This document shows positions 1 to 6,140 of a stretch of DNA of 11,145 bases, piece by piece. Source of the stretch: CAYRHS01 sp964424125 (GTDB lineage Bacteria > Actinomycetota > Acidimicrobiia > IMCC26256 > JAOSJL01); assembly GCA_964424125.1 (NCBI GenBank), contig CAYRHS010000104.1:1-11145 (forward strand). Reading direction: 5' to 3'. The translations under genes were made by a program, and so were the position numbers. The first letter of the stretch is position 1, and every line of letters begins with the position of its first letter. The notes under the pieces are model-generated. The model did not search any database. It had not been told where the DNA came from and was given only the letters and a program-made list of their open reading frames with translations.

Positions 1-1094
1 TGTACCCCGCCACCGACGAGCAGCCGGGCACCCTCGGCCTTCCCCCGATCGATGTACGAGAGCACGCGGTCGTGCTGCTTGGCGTTGATGAGCGGGCCCA
101 TCATGTTCGCCGGGTCCTTCGGATCACCGTACGGCAGTCCGAGGAACGCATTCTCGAGCAGAGCGACGCCTTCGTCGTAGCGGGAGCGTGGCAACAGCAT
201 CCGGGTCGTGAGCGCGCAGCCCTGGCCCGCGTGGATGCAGGTCATCGACCCGCTCCCCACGACGGCGGGGAAGTCGGCGTCGTCGAGGACGATGTTCGCG
301 GACTTGCCCCCGAGCTCCATGAAGATCTTCTTGAGCGTCACCGCACCGACCTCCATGATGCGCTTCCCGACCGGAGTGGAGCCGGTGAAGCTGATCAGGT
401 CGACGCGAGGGTCGCGAACGAGCACCTCGCCGACCGCGGCCGGATCCTCCCCGGTGACGACGTTGACGACGCCGGGCGGGAAGTCGGTCTCCTCGGCGAC
501 GAGCCGACCGAGCAGGGTCGCGTTCAGCGGCGTGTCGGGCGCAGGCTTCAGCACGACCGCGTTTCCCGCGGCGAGCGCAGGCGCCAGCTTCGAGAGGTTC
601 AGCATGAACGGGAAGTTCCAGGGTGTGATGAGCGCGGCCACGCCGACGGGCTCGTGGACCACGCGCCGCTTGCTGGTGATCCCCATGAACTCGTGCTCCG
701 GGAGCTCCCGCTCCCACTCGTAGCGGTCGATGAGGTCGATGTCCCACTGCATGTCCTCGATGCAGCTGTCCTGCTGCACCGCGTAGGTCAGCATGATCGG
801 AGCACCCGCCTCGGCGACGAGCAGCGGCCGGAGTGTCTCGCGCTCGCGATCGAGCGCGTCTTTCAGCTGCTGGAGACATCGACGGCGGAGGGCACGGTTC
901 GTCGACCAGTCGGTCTCGTCGAACGCGCTCCGCGCGGCGGCGATCGCCCGCTCCATGTCGGACGGCGCTCCGTCGGCGCACCCGCCGACGACCTCCTCGG
1001 TCGCGGGGTCGAGGACTTGGAAGGTACCTCCACGCTCGGCGTCGACGAGCTTCCCGTCGATCAGCATCCGGGACTCGACCGTCAACGGGCTCAC
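1..1094 (-). CDS. Aldehyde dehydrogenase (NAD(P)-dependent), C-terminus beyond the window
   Basis: Oxidises an aldehyde to its carboxylic acid with NAD(P)+ in the cytoplasm; the substrate cannot be told from sequence. The 364 visible residues hold the family's key sites: the ITPWNFPF block with the oxyanion Asn at about 160, the KPAPDTPL cofactor segment with Lys 183, FTGSTPVGKRI at 236-246, the general-base Glu 260 in MELGGKSA, and the nucleophile Cys 293 in GQGCALTTR. About 120-130 C-terminal residues, out of the usual 480-500, lie past position 1. The GTG start was chosen because a strong GGAGGGGGA ribosome site sits just upstream; an in-frame ATG at 1067 is the alternative. It is the last visible gene of a run DUF35 protein - flavodoxin-fold protein - aldehyde dehydrogenase, 70 bases after the middle gene. 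Family call is very secure; specificity is unknown. Confidence 0.95.
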   Translation of the reverse strand, partial: MSPLTVESRMLIDGKLVDAERGGTFQVLDPATEEVVGGCADGAPSDMERAIAAARSAFDETDWSTNRALRRRCLQQLKDALDRERETLRPLLVAEAGAPIMLTYAVQQDSCIEDMQWDIDLIDRYEWERELPEHEFMGITSKRRVVHEPVGVAALITPWNFPFMLNLSKLAPALAAGNAVVLKPAPDTPLNATLLGRLVAEETDFPPGVVNVVTGEDPAAVGEVLVRDPRVDLISFTGSTPVGKRIMEVGAVTLKKIFMELGGKSANIVLDDADFPAVVGSGSMTCIHAGQGCALTTRMLLPRSRYDEGVALLENAFLGLPYGDPKDPANMMGPLINAKQHDRVLSYIDRGKAEGARLLVGGGV

Positions 1095-1097
1095 GGC

Positions 1098-1106
1098 TCC
1101 CCCTCC
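1098..1106 (-). promoter_or_regulatory. Strong Shine-Dalgarno of the aldehyde dehydrogenase
   Basis: On the minus strand GGAGGGGGA lies three bases before the GTG codon, with its GGAGG core seven bases away. It decides the GTG start at 1094 over the later ATG at 1067. Confidence 0.7.
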
Positions 1107-1144
1107 GTTGCGCGACGCACGAGGAGGGTACCGCCGCCCGCACA

Positions 1145-1166
1145 GACCTGACGAGCGCGTCAGGTC
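1145..1166 (-). terminator. Perfect 9-bp hairpin over the stop codon of the flavodoxin-fold gene
   Basis: GACCTGACG, a four-base AGCG loop, then CGTCAGGTC form a perfect stem-loop. It overlaps the TGA of the upstream gene (1165-1167) and sits about 50 bases before the aldehyde dehydrogenase start. No U-tract follows it on the minus strand, so a classical intrinsic terminator is doubtful. A partial terminator, an mRNA-stabilising 3' hairpin or a processing site inside the operon are equally possible. Confidence 0.45.
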
Positions 1167-1818
1167 AGCCCGCGTGGCAGACCTCGGCGTCCTTCGTGTT
1201 GCCCTCGGCCGGAATTGGGTTCGCGTGGAGGATCCGGGCCAAGTGCACGAGGTTGTGCGCCATCCAGCGGGTCGTGCGCTGCGTGTACTCGTGCTCCTCA
1301 CCGCCGGCATCGAGGTACGACGGTCCGGGCCCGGCGTCGCCGACCCAGTAGGTGTCCGCGTTGGGCGGCACCGTGCAGCCGAGGTGGGTCATGTTGAACA
1401 GCGTGGTCTCGGCCGCGGCGTGGGCGCCGTCCTCGTTCCCCGTCACGACGACGCCGGCCACCTTGTTGTACAGCGGGTACTGCCCGACGTCGTTCGCCTC
1501 CGCGTAGGTGCCGTCGAGACGCTCGACCACGAGCTGCGCCACGGAGCTGCGGACCCCGAACCAGATCGGCGTGCACATCACGAGGATGTCGGCCGCCTTG
1601 ATCTTCTCGAGGATCAGCGGCCACTCGTCGCCCTCGCCCTCGAACGAGCTCACGCCGAACGGCACGTGGTAGTCGACCACGCGCACGATCTCGGACTCGA
1701 CGTTCATCTGGTCGAACCACTCGATCACCTTGCGGGCGAGGGCCTCCGTGTTCGACACCTCGGGTGACTTCTTCAGCGTGCAGTTCACGAACAGCGCCGT
1801 CAGTTTCGGGTCGGCCAT
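1165..1818 (-). CDS. Flavodoxin-fold NAD(P)H-dependent FMN oxidoreductase
   Basis: A 217-residue cytoplasmic protein of the NADPH-dependent FMN reductase / flavodoxin-like family, which binds FMN and passes electrons from NAD(P)H to small molecules or partner enzymes. Visible marks are the first beta strand and phosphate-binding loop (ALFVNCTLKKSPEVSNT, residues 8-24), the FMN-contacting TPIWFG at 83-88, and a third loop VVVTGNEDGAHAAAETTLF at about 123-141. The C-terminal 50 residues, with TRWMAHNLVHLARIL, resemble the final helix of such proteins. The ATG start is supported by AGGAG shortly before it. It follows the DUF35 gene by 33 bases and precedes the aldehyde dehydrogenase by 70 bases, so the three probably share one transcript. 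The substrate is unknown; it could supply reduced flavin or act as a quinone or nitro reductase. Confidence 0.85.
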   Translation of the reverse strand: MADPKLTALFVNCTLKKSPEVSNTEALARKVIEWFDQMNVESEIVRVVDYHVPFGVSSFEGEGDEWPLILEKIKAADILVMCTPIWFGVRSSVAQLVVERLDGTYAEANDVGQYPLYNKVAGVVVTGNEDGAHAAAETTLFNMTHLGCTVPPNADTYWVGDAGPGPSYLDAGGEEHEYTQRTTRWMAHNLVHLARILHANPIPAEGNTKDAEVCHAG

Positions 1819-1831
1819 GGCTCCTCGGTTC

Positions 1832-1847
1832 TTCTCCGGTTCTCCGG
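1832..1847. repeat. Tandem 8-bp repeat TTCTCCGG x2 in the leader of the flavodoxin-fold gene
   Basis: Two head-to-tail copies of TTCTCCGG (CCGGAGAA on the coding strand) lie 14-29 bases before the ATG at 1818, next to the GAGGAG ribosome site. The result is three purine-rich, SD-like stretches in a row. The repeat may be chance or replication slippage. Confidence 0.5.
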
Positions 1848-1851
1848 CTGA

Positions 1852-2268
1852 TCAGACAGGACGCACGTCCACGAACGTGACGCGCTCGTCACCGCGCCGA
1901 AAGGCGGTGACGACCGGCATCCCGATCGAGACACTGGCGGGATCGGTGTCGGGCATCGCCGCGAGCAGACGGGCCCCACGTTCCTCGAGATCGACGAGCG
2001 CGACAGGGAACGGTACCCACTCGTCGAAGGGCGCGATGCCGTTCTGGTGGATCACCGTGTAGCTGTGCACGGTCCCTCGGCCCGACGCCGTGACCCACTC
2101 GAGCAGCTCCGACCCGCAGTGGGAGCACAGCACCCGCGGGTAGTGCTGGTGCAACCCGCACTCCCGGCAGCGCTGGATCCGCAGCTCGCCCTGCTGGGCG
2201 CCCTCGAAGAACTCCCGAGCCTCGGGCGAAACCCGCGGGACGAGGTACTTGGGGAGCTCGTCGGGCAC
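1852..2268 (-). CDS. DUF35 zinc-ribbon / OB-fold protein, probable thiolase-superfamily partner
   Basis: A 138-residue protein of the DUF35 (Zn-ribbon plus OB-fold) family. The N-terminal helix (SPEAREFFEGAQQGEL, 14-29) is followed by a rubredoxin-like zinc knuckle with Cys 34/37 (CREC) and Cys 48/51 (CSHC). The OB-fold then covers about 55-138, with SGRGTVHSYTVIHQ and FPVALVDLEERGARLLA. Family members are typically encoded beside SCP-x-type thiolases and form a complex with them, as in the Ltp2-ChsH2(DUF35) steroid side-chain aldolase; some act as acyl-CoA-binding subunits. Here the nearest thiolase homologue (3338-4489) is on the same strand but separated by a LysM gene. The GTG start is almost forced: an in-frame TAG lies only four codons upstream, no ribosome site is present, and a -10 box ends seven bases before it, so translation is probably leaderless. 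Confidence 0.9.
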   Translation of the reverse strand: MPDELPKYLVPRVSPEAREFFEGAQQGELRIQRCRECGLHQHYPRVLCSHCGSELLEWVTASGRGTVHSYTVIHQNGIAPFDEWVPFPVALVDLEERGARLLAAMPDTDPASVSIGMPVVTAFRRGDERVTFVDVRPV

Positions 2269-2274
2269 GCCGAC

Positions 2275-2280
2275 ACGCTA
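2275..2280 (-). promoter_or_regulatory. -10 box TAGCGT for a leaderless DUF35 transcript
   Basis: TAGCGT on the minus strand fits the actinobacterial TANNNT -10 element. Its last T is seven bases before the G of the GTG at 2268, so the first transcribed base would be the first base of the start codon. No convincing -35 hexamer is seen 17-18 bases further up. The absence of any Shine-Dalgarno supports the leaderless reading. Confidence 0.5.
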
Positions 2281-2328
2281 ACGGGAACGGCGCTGCTCGA
2301 CCCGGCCTCCGAGTCCTCGACATCACAT

Positions 2329-2340
2329 GATAGTCCTATC
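2329..2340. promoter_or_regulatory. Palindrome GATAG-TC-CTATC, candidate operator
   Basis: Perfect 5-bp arms around a two-base centre, in an unusually AT-rich patch of the spacer between the divergent DUF35 and LysM genes. Imperfect outer matches (ACA before, TGT after, with one extra base) extend the symmetry. It overlaps the next palindrome by two bases. Its size and symmetry suit a TetR- or GntR-type dimer, but no regulator gene is in view. Confidence 0.5.
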
Positions 2341-2355
2341 TGTCACATTGACAGA
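2339..2355. promoter_or_regulatory. Palindrome TCTGTCA-CAT-TGACAGA overlapping the LysM -35 box
   Basis: A perfect 7-bp inverted repeat around a three-base centre. It covers the -35 hexamer TTGACA (2348-2353) of the LysM promoter, so a bound protein would block that promoter. It is about 60-70 bases upstream of the DUF35 -10 box. The direct repeat TCACAT occurs at 2323-2328 and 2343-2348, two helical turns apart. Confidence 0.55.
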
Positions 2356-2377
2356 GTGGGGGCGGGCTCCCTAGGGT
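2348..2377 (+). promoter_or_regulatory. Promoter TTGACA-N18-TAGGGT giving a leaderless LysM mRNA
   Basis: A consensus -35 (TTGACA, 2348-2353), an 18-base spacer and a TANNNT -10 (TAGGGT, 2372-2377). The last T is exactly seven bases before the GTG at 2384, so transcription should begin at the start codon itself. No ribosome site precedes the gene. Confidence 0.65.
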
Positions 2378-2383
2378 GCCGCC

Positions 2384-3202
2384 GTGCGTGGCAACCGCCG
2401 TTCCGAACGAGGCCCCCTCCTCCTCGCCGTCGCGCTGGCCGCGGCCACGTTCGGCGCCCTGTGGGCCTTGAGTGACGGCGGCGCGGGCGGCTTCGACCTC
2501 TCGGAACCGATCGCCTGGTCTCGGCGAACCGAGCCGGAGCTCGCGATGCTCGCCGCGCTCCGCCTGCTCGGACTCGTGCTCAGCGCGTGGCTGCTCGCGA
2601 CGAGCGGTCTGTACGCGCTCGCGGTGCGAAGTCGACACCAGGGTCTACGCCGCGTCGTCGGATGGTTCACGCTAACGGCGATCCGCGGACTCGTGGAGCG
2701 CGCCGCGGTGGTGTCGATCACCGCGTCCTCGGTCCTGGGGGGTACGTCCGGTGCGTGGGCAGCGGACGGGCCGCCCGTGACGAGCGGCGAGGTCGTCGTC
2801 GAGCAGCCGGTGGTGCGCGACGGCCCCGCTCCCAGCTCGACCGCGCCACCGACCTCGACGAGCACGACCAGCACGTCGACCGCACCCCCGAGCACGATCT
2901 CCGCTCCCGAAGCGAACACGCCGAAAACCGACCTCCCGCCGCCGGCTCCCGATCCCGAGCCGCCCGGCACGCCTCCCCCGACGCGGACGGAGACGCTCCA
3001 CGTCGTCGAGCCCGGCGAGAGCTTCTGGCTGATCGCCGAGCGGCTCGTCGCCGAACGCCGGGGCTCGACCACCGAGGCCCTCGGTCCCGCCGACGTGCGC
3101 GAGACGTGGGTCGAGCTCGTCGAGGCGAACCGAGCCACGATCCGCTCCGGCAATCCCAACCTGATCTACCCGGGAGAGGTGCTCACGCTCCCCACGGCGT
3201 GA
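2384..3202 (+). CDS. Membrane-anchored LysM-domain protein
   Basis: A 272-residue envelope protein with a C-terminal LysM domain, a fold that binds N-acetylglucosamine in peptidoglycan. Residues 11-29 and about 53-81 are hydrophobic helices. A third hydrophobic stretch at about 106-127 ends in GAWAADG, which resembles a signal-peptidase site. A linker of Ser, Thr, Pro and Ala (about 147-202, with STSTTSTSTAPPS) would span the wall. The LysM region, about 204-270, begins HVVEPGESFWLIAERLV and ends LIYPGEVLTLP; it carries a longer insert than the roughly 45-residue classic module. The GTG start fits the leaderless promoter just upstream. The gene is alone on the plus strand inside a minus-strand catabolic cluster. 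Likely roles are wall anchoring or guiding a wall enzyme; no catalytic domain is present. Confidence 0.85.
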   Translation: MRGNRRSERGPLLLAVALAAATFGALWALSDGGAGGFDLSEPIAWSRRTEPELAMLAALRLLGLVLSAWLLATSGLYALAVRSRHQGLRRVVGWFTLTAIRGLVERAAVVSITASSVLGGTSGAWAADGPPVTSGEVVVEQPVVRDGPAPSSTAPPTSTSTTSTSTAPPSTISAPEANTPKTDLPPPAPDPEPPGTPPPTRTETLHVVEPGESFWLIAERLVAERRGSTTEALGPADVRETWVELVEANRATIRSGNPNLIYPGEVLTLPTA

Positions 3203-3235
3203 GCTGAGGCGATCGAGCGAGGGCCTCGCGTCAGC
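3203..3235 (+). terminator. Stem-loop after the LysM gene, possible terminator
   Basis: GCTGA (3203-3207) pairs with TCAGC (3231-3235), enclosing a second hairpin GCGAGG-G-CCTCGC (3217-3229). It starts on the base after the LysM stop codon. No T-run follows, so factor-independent termination is only possible, not shown. The rest of the 135-base gap to the thiolase stop holds one protein-like reading frame on the minus strand, listed separately. Confidence 0.35.
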
Positions 3236-3290
3236 CGAAGAACGCGTGGCGGAGATCGAAGTTGGTGCCGTCCCAGTGGAAGACGTCAGG
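3231..3290 (-). other. Short protein-like reading frame, possible gene remnant
   Basis: Directly downstream of the thiolase, the minus strand reads PDVFHWDGTNFDLRHAFFG followed by TGA (3231-3233). The composition (Phe, Trp, His, Asn, few Arg/Ala) is unlike the Arg/Ala/Pro-rich shadow frames nearby. It is open upstream in the +2 frame relative to the thiolase, but there is no clear start codon or ribosome site in the gap. It may be the tail of a gene lost when the LysM gene arrived, or chance. I do not recognise the family. Confidence 0.25.
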
Positions 3291-3337
3291 GCGGCGACAG
3301 CCGACCCGATCACGAGCGCCCCGCCGGGCGTGAGCCC

Positions 3338-4489
3338 TCAGCCCACGGCCTCAGTGCCGAGCACGACGGTGGCCATCGACGACAGCCAGCCGCCCGAGCC
3401 GTGCGCAACCGCGATCTCGGCGTTCCTCACCTGCGAGTCGCCTGCGTCGCCTCGGAGCTGGCGCGTCGCCTCGACGAGCAGGAACAGGCCGCGCATCCCT
3501 GGGTGGGTGGCGGAGAGGCCGCCGCCGTCCGGGTTGGTGGGCAACGCACCGCCGAGACGCAGCGCGCCGCTCTCGACGAACGGGCCACCCTCCCCCTTTG
3601 CGCAGAACCCCAGGTCCTCCAGGCACACGAGGACGGTCGAGGTGAAGCTGTCGTAGAGGTGCGCGACGTCGACGTCGGCGGGCCGGACGCCGGCCTCGGC
3701 GAACGCCTTCGGCCCCGTGAACGCCGCGGCCGTCGACGTGAGGTCGGGCATCGCCTGGATCGAGTGATGGGTCGTCCCCCCGGCCGCGCCGCGCACGTGG
3801 ACGAGAGGATGCGGGAGGTCGCGGGCGCGCTCCTCGGTCGTGAGAACGAGCGCGCAACCACCGTCGGAGACGACGCAGCAATCGAGCTTGTGCAACGGGT
3901 CGGCGATCACGCGCGACGAGAGCACGTCGTCGACGGTGAGCGGATCCCGATACATCGCGTTCGGGTTCCTGGTCGCGTGCTCGCGTGTCTGGACGGCAAC
4001 GCTCGCGAGCTGCGCGGACGTCGTCCCGTACTCGTGCATGTGCCGTTGCGCAGCTAGCGCGTAGGCGCCGACGAGCGTGAGACCGGTCGGGAACTCGTAC
4101 GCCCACGGACCCGTCGGAAAGTACTGCTGGCCGGTGCCGAGCGAACGTCCCGCCTTCGACAGCTGGGTGTTCCCGTAGACGAGGACCACCACGTCGGCGT
4201 CGCCTGCTTCGATGGCACGCAAGGCGTGCAACGCGTGGAACTCGTACGACGAACCGCCGCAGCTCGTCGAGTCGAGCCAGCGCGGCCGGAGGCCGAGGTA
4301 CTCGGCGAGCTGGACCTCGTGCATGACCGCGGTGCCCGCGGCCGCGAGGCCGTCGACGTCGCCTGCCCCGAGCCCTGCGTCGTCGAGCGCGCGCCGGAAG
4401 GCTTGGGCCGAGAGGGTGGTGGGCGTGTGGTCGGGTGCGCGGGGCCCGTCCGCGACCCCGATCCCCGCCACGCACACTCGCCTGCCCAT
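3338..4489 (-). CDS. SCP-x / Ltp2-type thiolase-superfamily protein
   Basis: A 383-residue member of the thiolase superfamily, of the lipid-transfer-protein / SCP-x branch that works on acyl-CoA esters. The N-terminal nucleophile segment is STSCGGSSYEFHALHALRAI, with Cys at about 77, followed by the GDADVVVLVYGN strand. LDCCVVSDGGCALVL (202-216) is the usual mid-protein D-rich block. The HDxFT motif reads LYDSFTSTV, with Tyr 279 where classic enzymes have His. The GHPxG motif reads ATHPGMRGL, with His 329. The C-terminal Cys region of true thiolases is AHGSGGWLSS, with no Cys. Such changes occur in DUF35-dependent aldolases, so carbon-carbon cleavage without thiolysis is possible. The ATG at 4489 was chosen because GGGAGGAG lies 11 bases upstream; a longer frame to 4684 would overlap the divergent amidohydrolase and is Arg-rich. 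Confidence 0.88.
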   Translation of the reverse strand: MGRRVCVAGIGVADGPRAPDHTPTTLSAQAFRRALDDAGLGAGDVDGLAAAGTAVMHEVQLAEYLGLRPRWLDSTSCGGSSYEFHALHALRAIEAGDADVVVLVYGNTQLSKAGRSLGTGQQYFPTGPWAYEFPTGLTLVGAYALAAQRHMHEYGTTSAQLASVAVQTREHATRNPNAMYRDPLTVDDVLSSRVIADPLHKLDCCVVSDGGCALVLTTEERARDLPHPLVHVRGAAGGTTHHSIQAMPDLTSTAAAFTGPKAFAEAGVRPADVDVAHLYDSFTSTVLVCLEDLGFCAKGEGGPFVESGALRLGGALPTNPDGGGLSATHPGMRGLFLLVEATRQLRGDAGDSQVRNAEIAVAHGSGGWLSSMATVVLGTEAVG

Positions 4490-4538
4490 CGTCTGAGCGC
4501 CTCCTCCCGGTCCCTTTCGAGCCCGGGACGACGGGGGG

Positions 4539-4544
4539 TAGATT
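4539..4544 (+). promoter_or_regulatory. -10 box TAGATT of the amidohydrolase promoter
   Basis: In the 92-base spacer between the divergent thiolase and amidohydrolase genes, TAGATT fits TANNNT. It predicts transcription from about 4551, a leader of about 31 bases. A poor -35 (TTTCGA, 4515-4520) sits 18 bases upstream. The next bases include TGTGACA, also found in reverse in the operator at 2339-2355. A minus-strand CACAAT in the same patch could serve the thiolase. Confidence 0.4.
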
Positions 4545-4581
4545 GTGACACGGACGTCAGGGATCGAGCGGGGGCCCGGCC

Positions 4582-5871
4582 ATGCAGATCGACGACATGA
4601 TCCTGGTGAGCGTCGACGACCACGTCGTCGAACCACCCGACCTCTTCGAAGGGCACCTGCCGGAGCGGTACCGAGACGTCGCACCCCACGTCGTACGCAA
4701 GGACGACGGCACCGACGTATGGCGCTTCCTCGACAAGATCGAGGTCCCCAACATCGGCCTCAACGCCGTCGCCGGACGCCCGCAGGAGGAGTACGGCATC
4801 GACCCGACGAGCTTCGACGAGATCCGCCCCGGCTGCTTCGACGTCGAGAAGCGTGTCCTCGACATGAACGCCAACGGCCTCCTCGGATCGCTCAACTTCC
4901 CCTCGTTGCCGGGCTTCGCGGGCCGCCTCTTCGCGGCGCTCGACGACAAGGACGCGGCCGCCGCGCTCGCGCGCGCCTACAACGACTGGCACATCGACGA
5001 GTGGTGCGGCGCCGCGCCCGAGCGGTTCATCCCGCTGTCGATCCCGATGATCTGGGACCCCGAGCTCATGGCCGACGAGGTGCACCGCGTCGCCAAGAAG
5101 GGCTGCCACGCGGTCACGTTCCCGGAGAACCCGGTGCCGCTCAACCTGCCCAGCCTCCACTCGGACCACTGGGACCCGTTCTGGAAGGCGTGCTCCGACG
5201 AGGGCACGATCGTCTGCATGCACATCGGGTCGAGCTCCAAGCTCGTCACCACCGCACCCGACGCGCCCATCGACGTGATGATCGTCCTCCAGCCGATGAA
5301 CATCGTCCAGGCCGCGGCCGACCTCGTCCACTCACCCGTGTGGCAGAAGTTCCCCGACGTCACGGTGGCGCTCAGTGAGGGCGGCACCGGCTGGATCCCG
5401 TACTTCCTCGAACGGCTGGACCACAGCTACCGCGTGCACAAGTCGTGGACGCACGCCGACTTCGGCGACCAGCTCCCCAGCGAGTTCTTCATGGAGCGCG
5501 TCGTCCTCTGCCAGATCAGCGACGGCGTCGGCGCCAAGCTGGCGCGCCAGATCGGCACCGACCGCATCTGCATCGAGGTCGACTACCCCCACTCCGACTC
5601 CACCTGGCCCCGCTCCCCCGAACGCGTCTGGGGCGAGCTCACCGACGCGGAGCTAAACGACGCCGAGATCGACCAGATCGCACACCAGAACGCGATGCGC
5701 TTCTTCCGCTACGACCCGTTCTCGATCCGGCCTCGCGAACAGTGCACGGTCGCCGCGCTGCGGGCCGAGGCGGTCGGCGTCGACACCACGCCCCGCCCGG
5801 CAGCGCAGCAGGCCGACAAGCCCGAGCACGAGGGCCGGATCACGATCACCGACCTCACGCCGACCGCGTGA
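4582..5871 (+). CDS. Amidohydrolase-2 family metal-dependent hydrolase / decarboxylase
   Basis: A 429-residue cytoplasmic enzyme of the amidohydrolase-2 family, the group with ACMS decarboxylase and gamma-resorcylate decarboxylase. The fold is a TIM barrel with one bound metal; reactions are hydrolysis or non-oxidative decarboxylation. Metal-site residues are visible: the first-strand VDDHVVEPPD with Asp 12 and His 14, VCMHIGSSS with His 214, and the late EVDYPHSDSTWP with Asp 334. ALSEGGTGWIPYFLERLD (263-280) is typical of the group. The last 45 residues look disordered. The ATG start has only a weak G-rich stretch upstream; an ATG five codons later is less likely because it would trim the first barrel strand. 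Its stop overlaps the next gene's GTG by four bases. The substrate is not known; similar proteins are frequent among actinobacterial catabolic genes beside thiolases. Confidence 0.9.
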   Translation: MQIDDMILVSVDDHVVEPPDLFEGHLPERYRDVAPHVVRKDDGTDVWRFLDKIEVPNIGLNAVAGRPQEEYGIDPTSFDEIRPGCFDVEKRVLDMNANGLLGSLNFPSLPGFAGRLFAALDDKDAAAALARAYNDWHIDEWCGAAPERFIPLSIPMIWDPELMADEVHRVAKKGCHAVTFPENPVPLNLPSLHSDHWDPFWKACSDEGTIVCMHIGSSSKLVTTAPDAPIDVMIVLQPMNIVQAAADLVHSPVWQKFPDVTVALSEGGTGWIPYFLERLDHSYRVHKSWTHADFGDQLPSEFFMERVVLCQISDGVGAKLARQIGTDRICIEVDYPHSDSTWPRSPERVWGELTDAELNDAEIDQIAHQNAMRFFRYDPFSIRPREQCTVAALRAEAVGVDTTPRPAAQQADKPEHEGRITITDLTPTA

Positions 5872-6140
5872 GCGACGCGGAGGACGCCGAGGGCGTCCGC
5901 CCGCCGCTCCCGCCCCGCCCCCCACGACCGTTCATCCTCCACTGGGCGGTCGACGCCGCCGTCGCGTTTCTCGCCACGGCCTTCCTGCTCTGGTTCGTCT
6001 TCGGGGTTCCGATCGGAATCGTGGTCACGATCTCTGCCCTTCTCGGCCTGGCGGCCGCACCGTTCACGAGCCGCGCCGAGGCCGAAGGATTGGCGCGCCG
6101 TGAACGTGGCTCCCCGCCGGACGAAGGGCCGCTCGGCTAG
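5868..6140 (+). CDS. Small two-helix membrane protein, function unknown
   Basis: A 90-residue protein starting with GTG inside the stop codon of the amidohydrolase (GTGA), so it is very probably translationally coupled to it. After a Pro-rich head (VRPPLPPRPPRPF, about 10-22) come two hydrophobic segments, about 27-43 (VDAAVAFLATAFLLWFV) and about 46-62 (VPIGIVVTISALLGLAA), with only Gly-Val-Pro between them: a hairpin. A charged tail (SRAEAEGLARRERG) follows. Both ends are probably on the cytoplasmic side. The family is not recognised. Its stop codon overlaps the stop of the convergent transglycosylase in the palindrome CTAG. Hydrophobicity and coupling make it real; the role is open. Confidence 0.75.
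   Translation: MSDAEDAEGVRPPLPPRPPRPFILHWAVDAAVAFLATAFLLWFVFGVPIGIVVTISALLGLAAAPFTSRAEAEGLARRERGSPPDEGPLG

Noticed and set aside
72..1151. A 359-codon plus-strand open frame
   Set aside because: It is antisense to an aldehyde dehydrogenase with all catalytic motifs intact and is Arg/Asp/Val-rich without recognisable domains.
3217..3229. CRISPR-like or mobile-element repeat
   Set aside because: It is a single 13-base hairpin with no further copies in the window.
4490..4684. 64-residue N-terminal extension of the thiolase
   Set aside because: Arg-rich, overlaps the divergent amidohydrolase start and promoter, and the ATG at 4489 has a GGGAGGAG ribosome site and begins at the family's normal N-terminus.
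4054..5331. A 425-codon minus-strand open frame crossing the thiolase-amidohydrolase spacer
   Set aside because: One half is antisense to the amidohydrolase, the other is an out-of-frame reading of the thiolase; no coherent domain.
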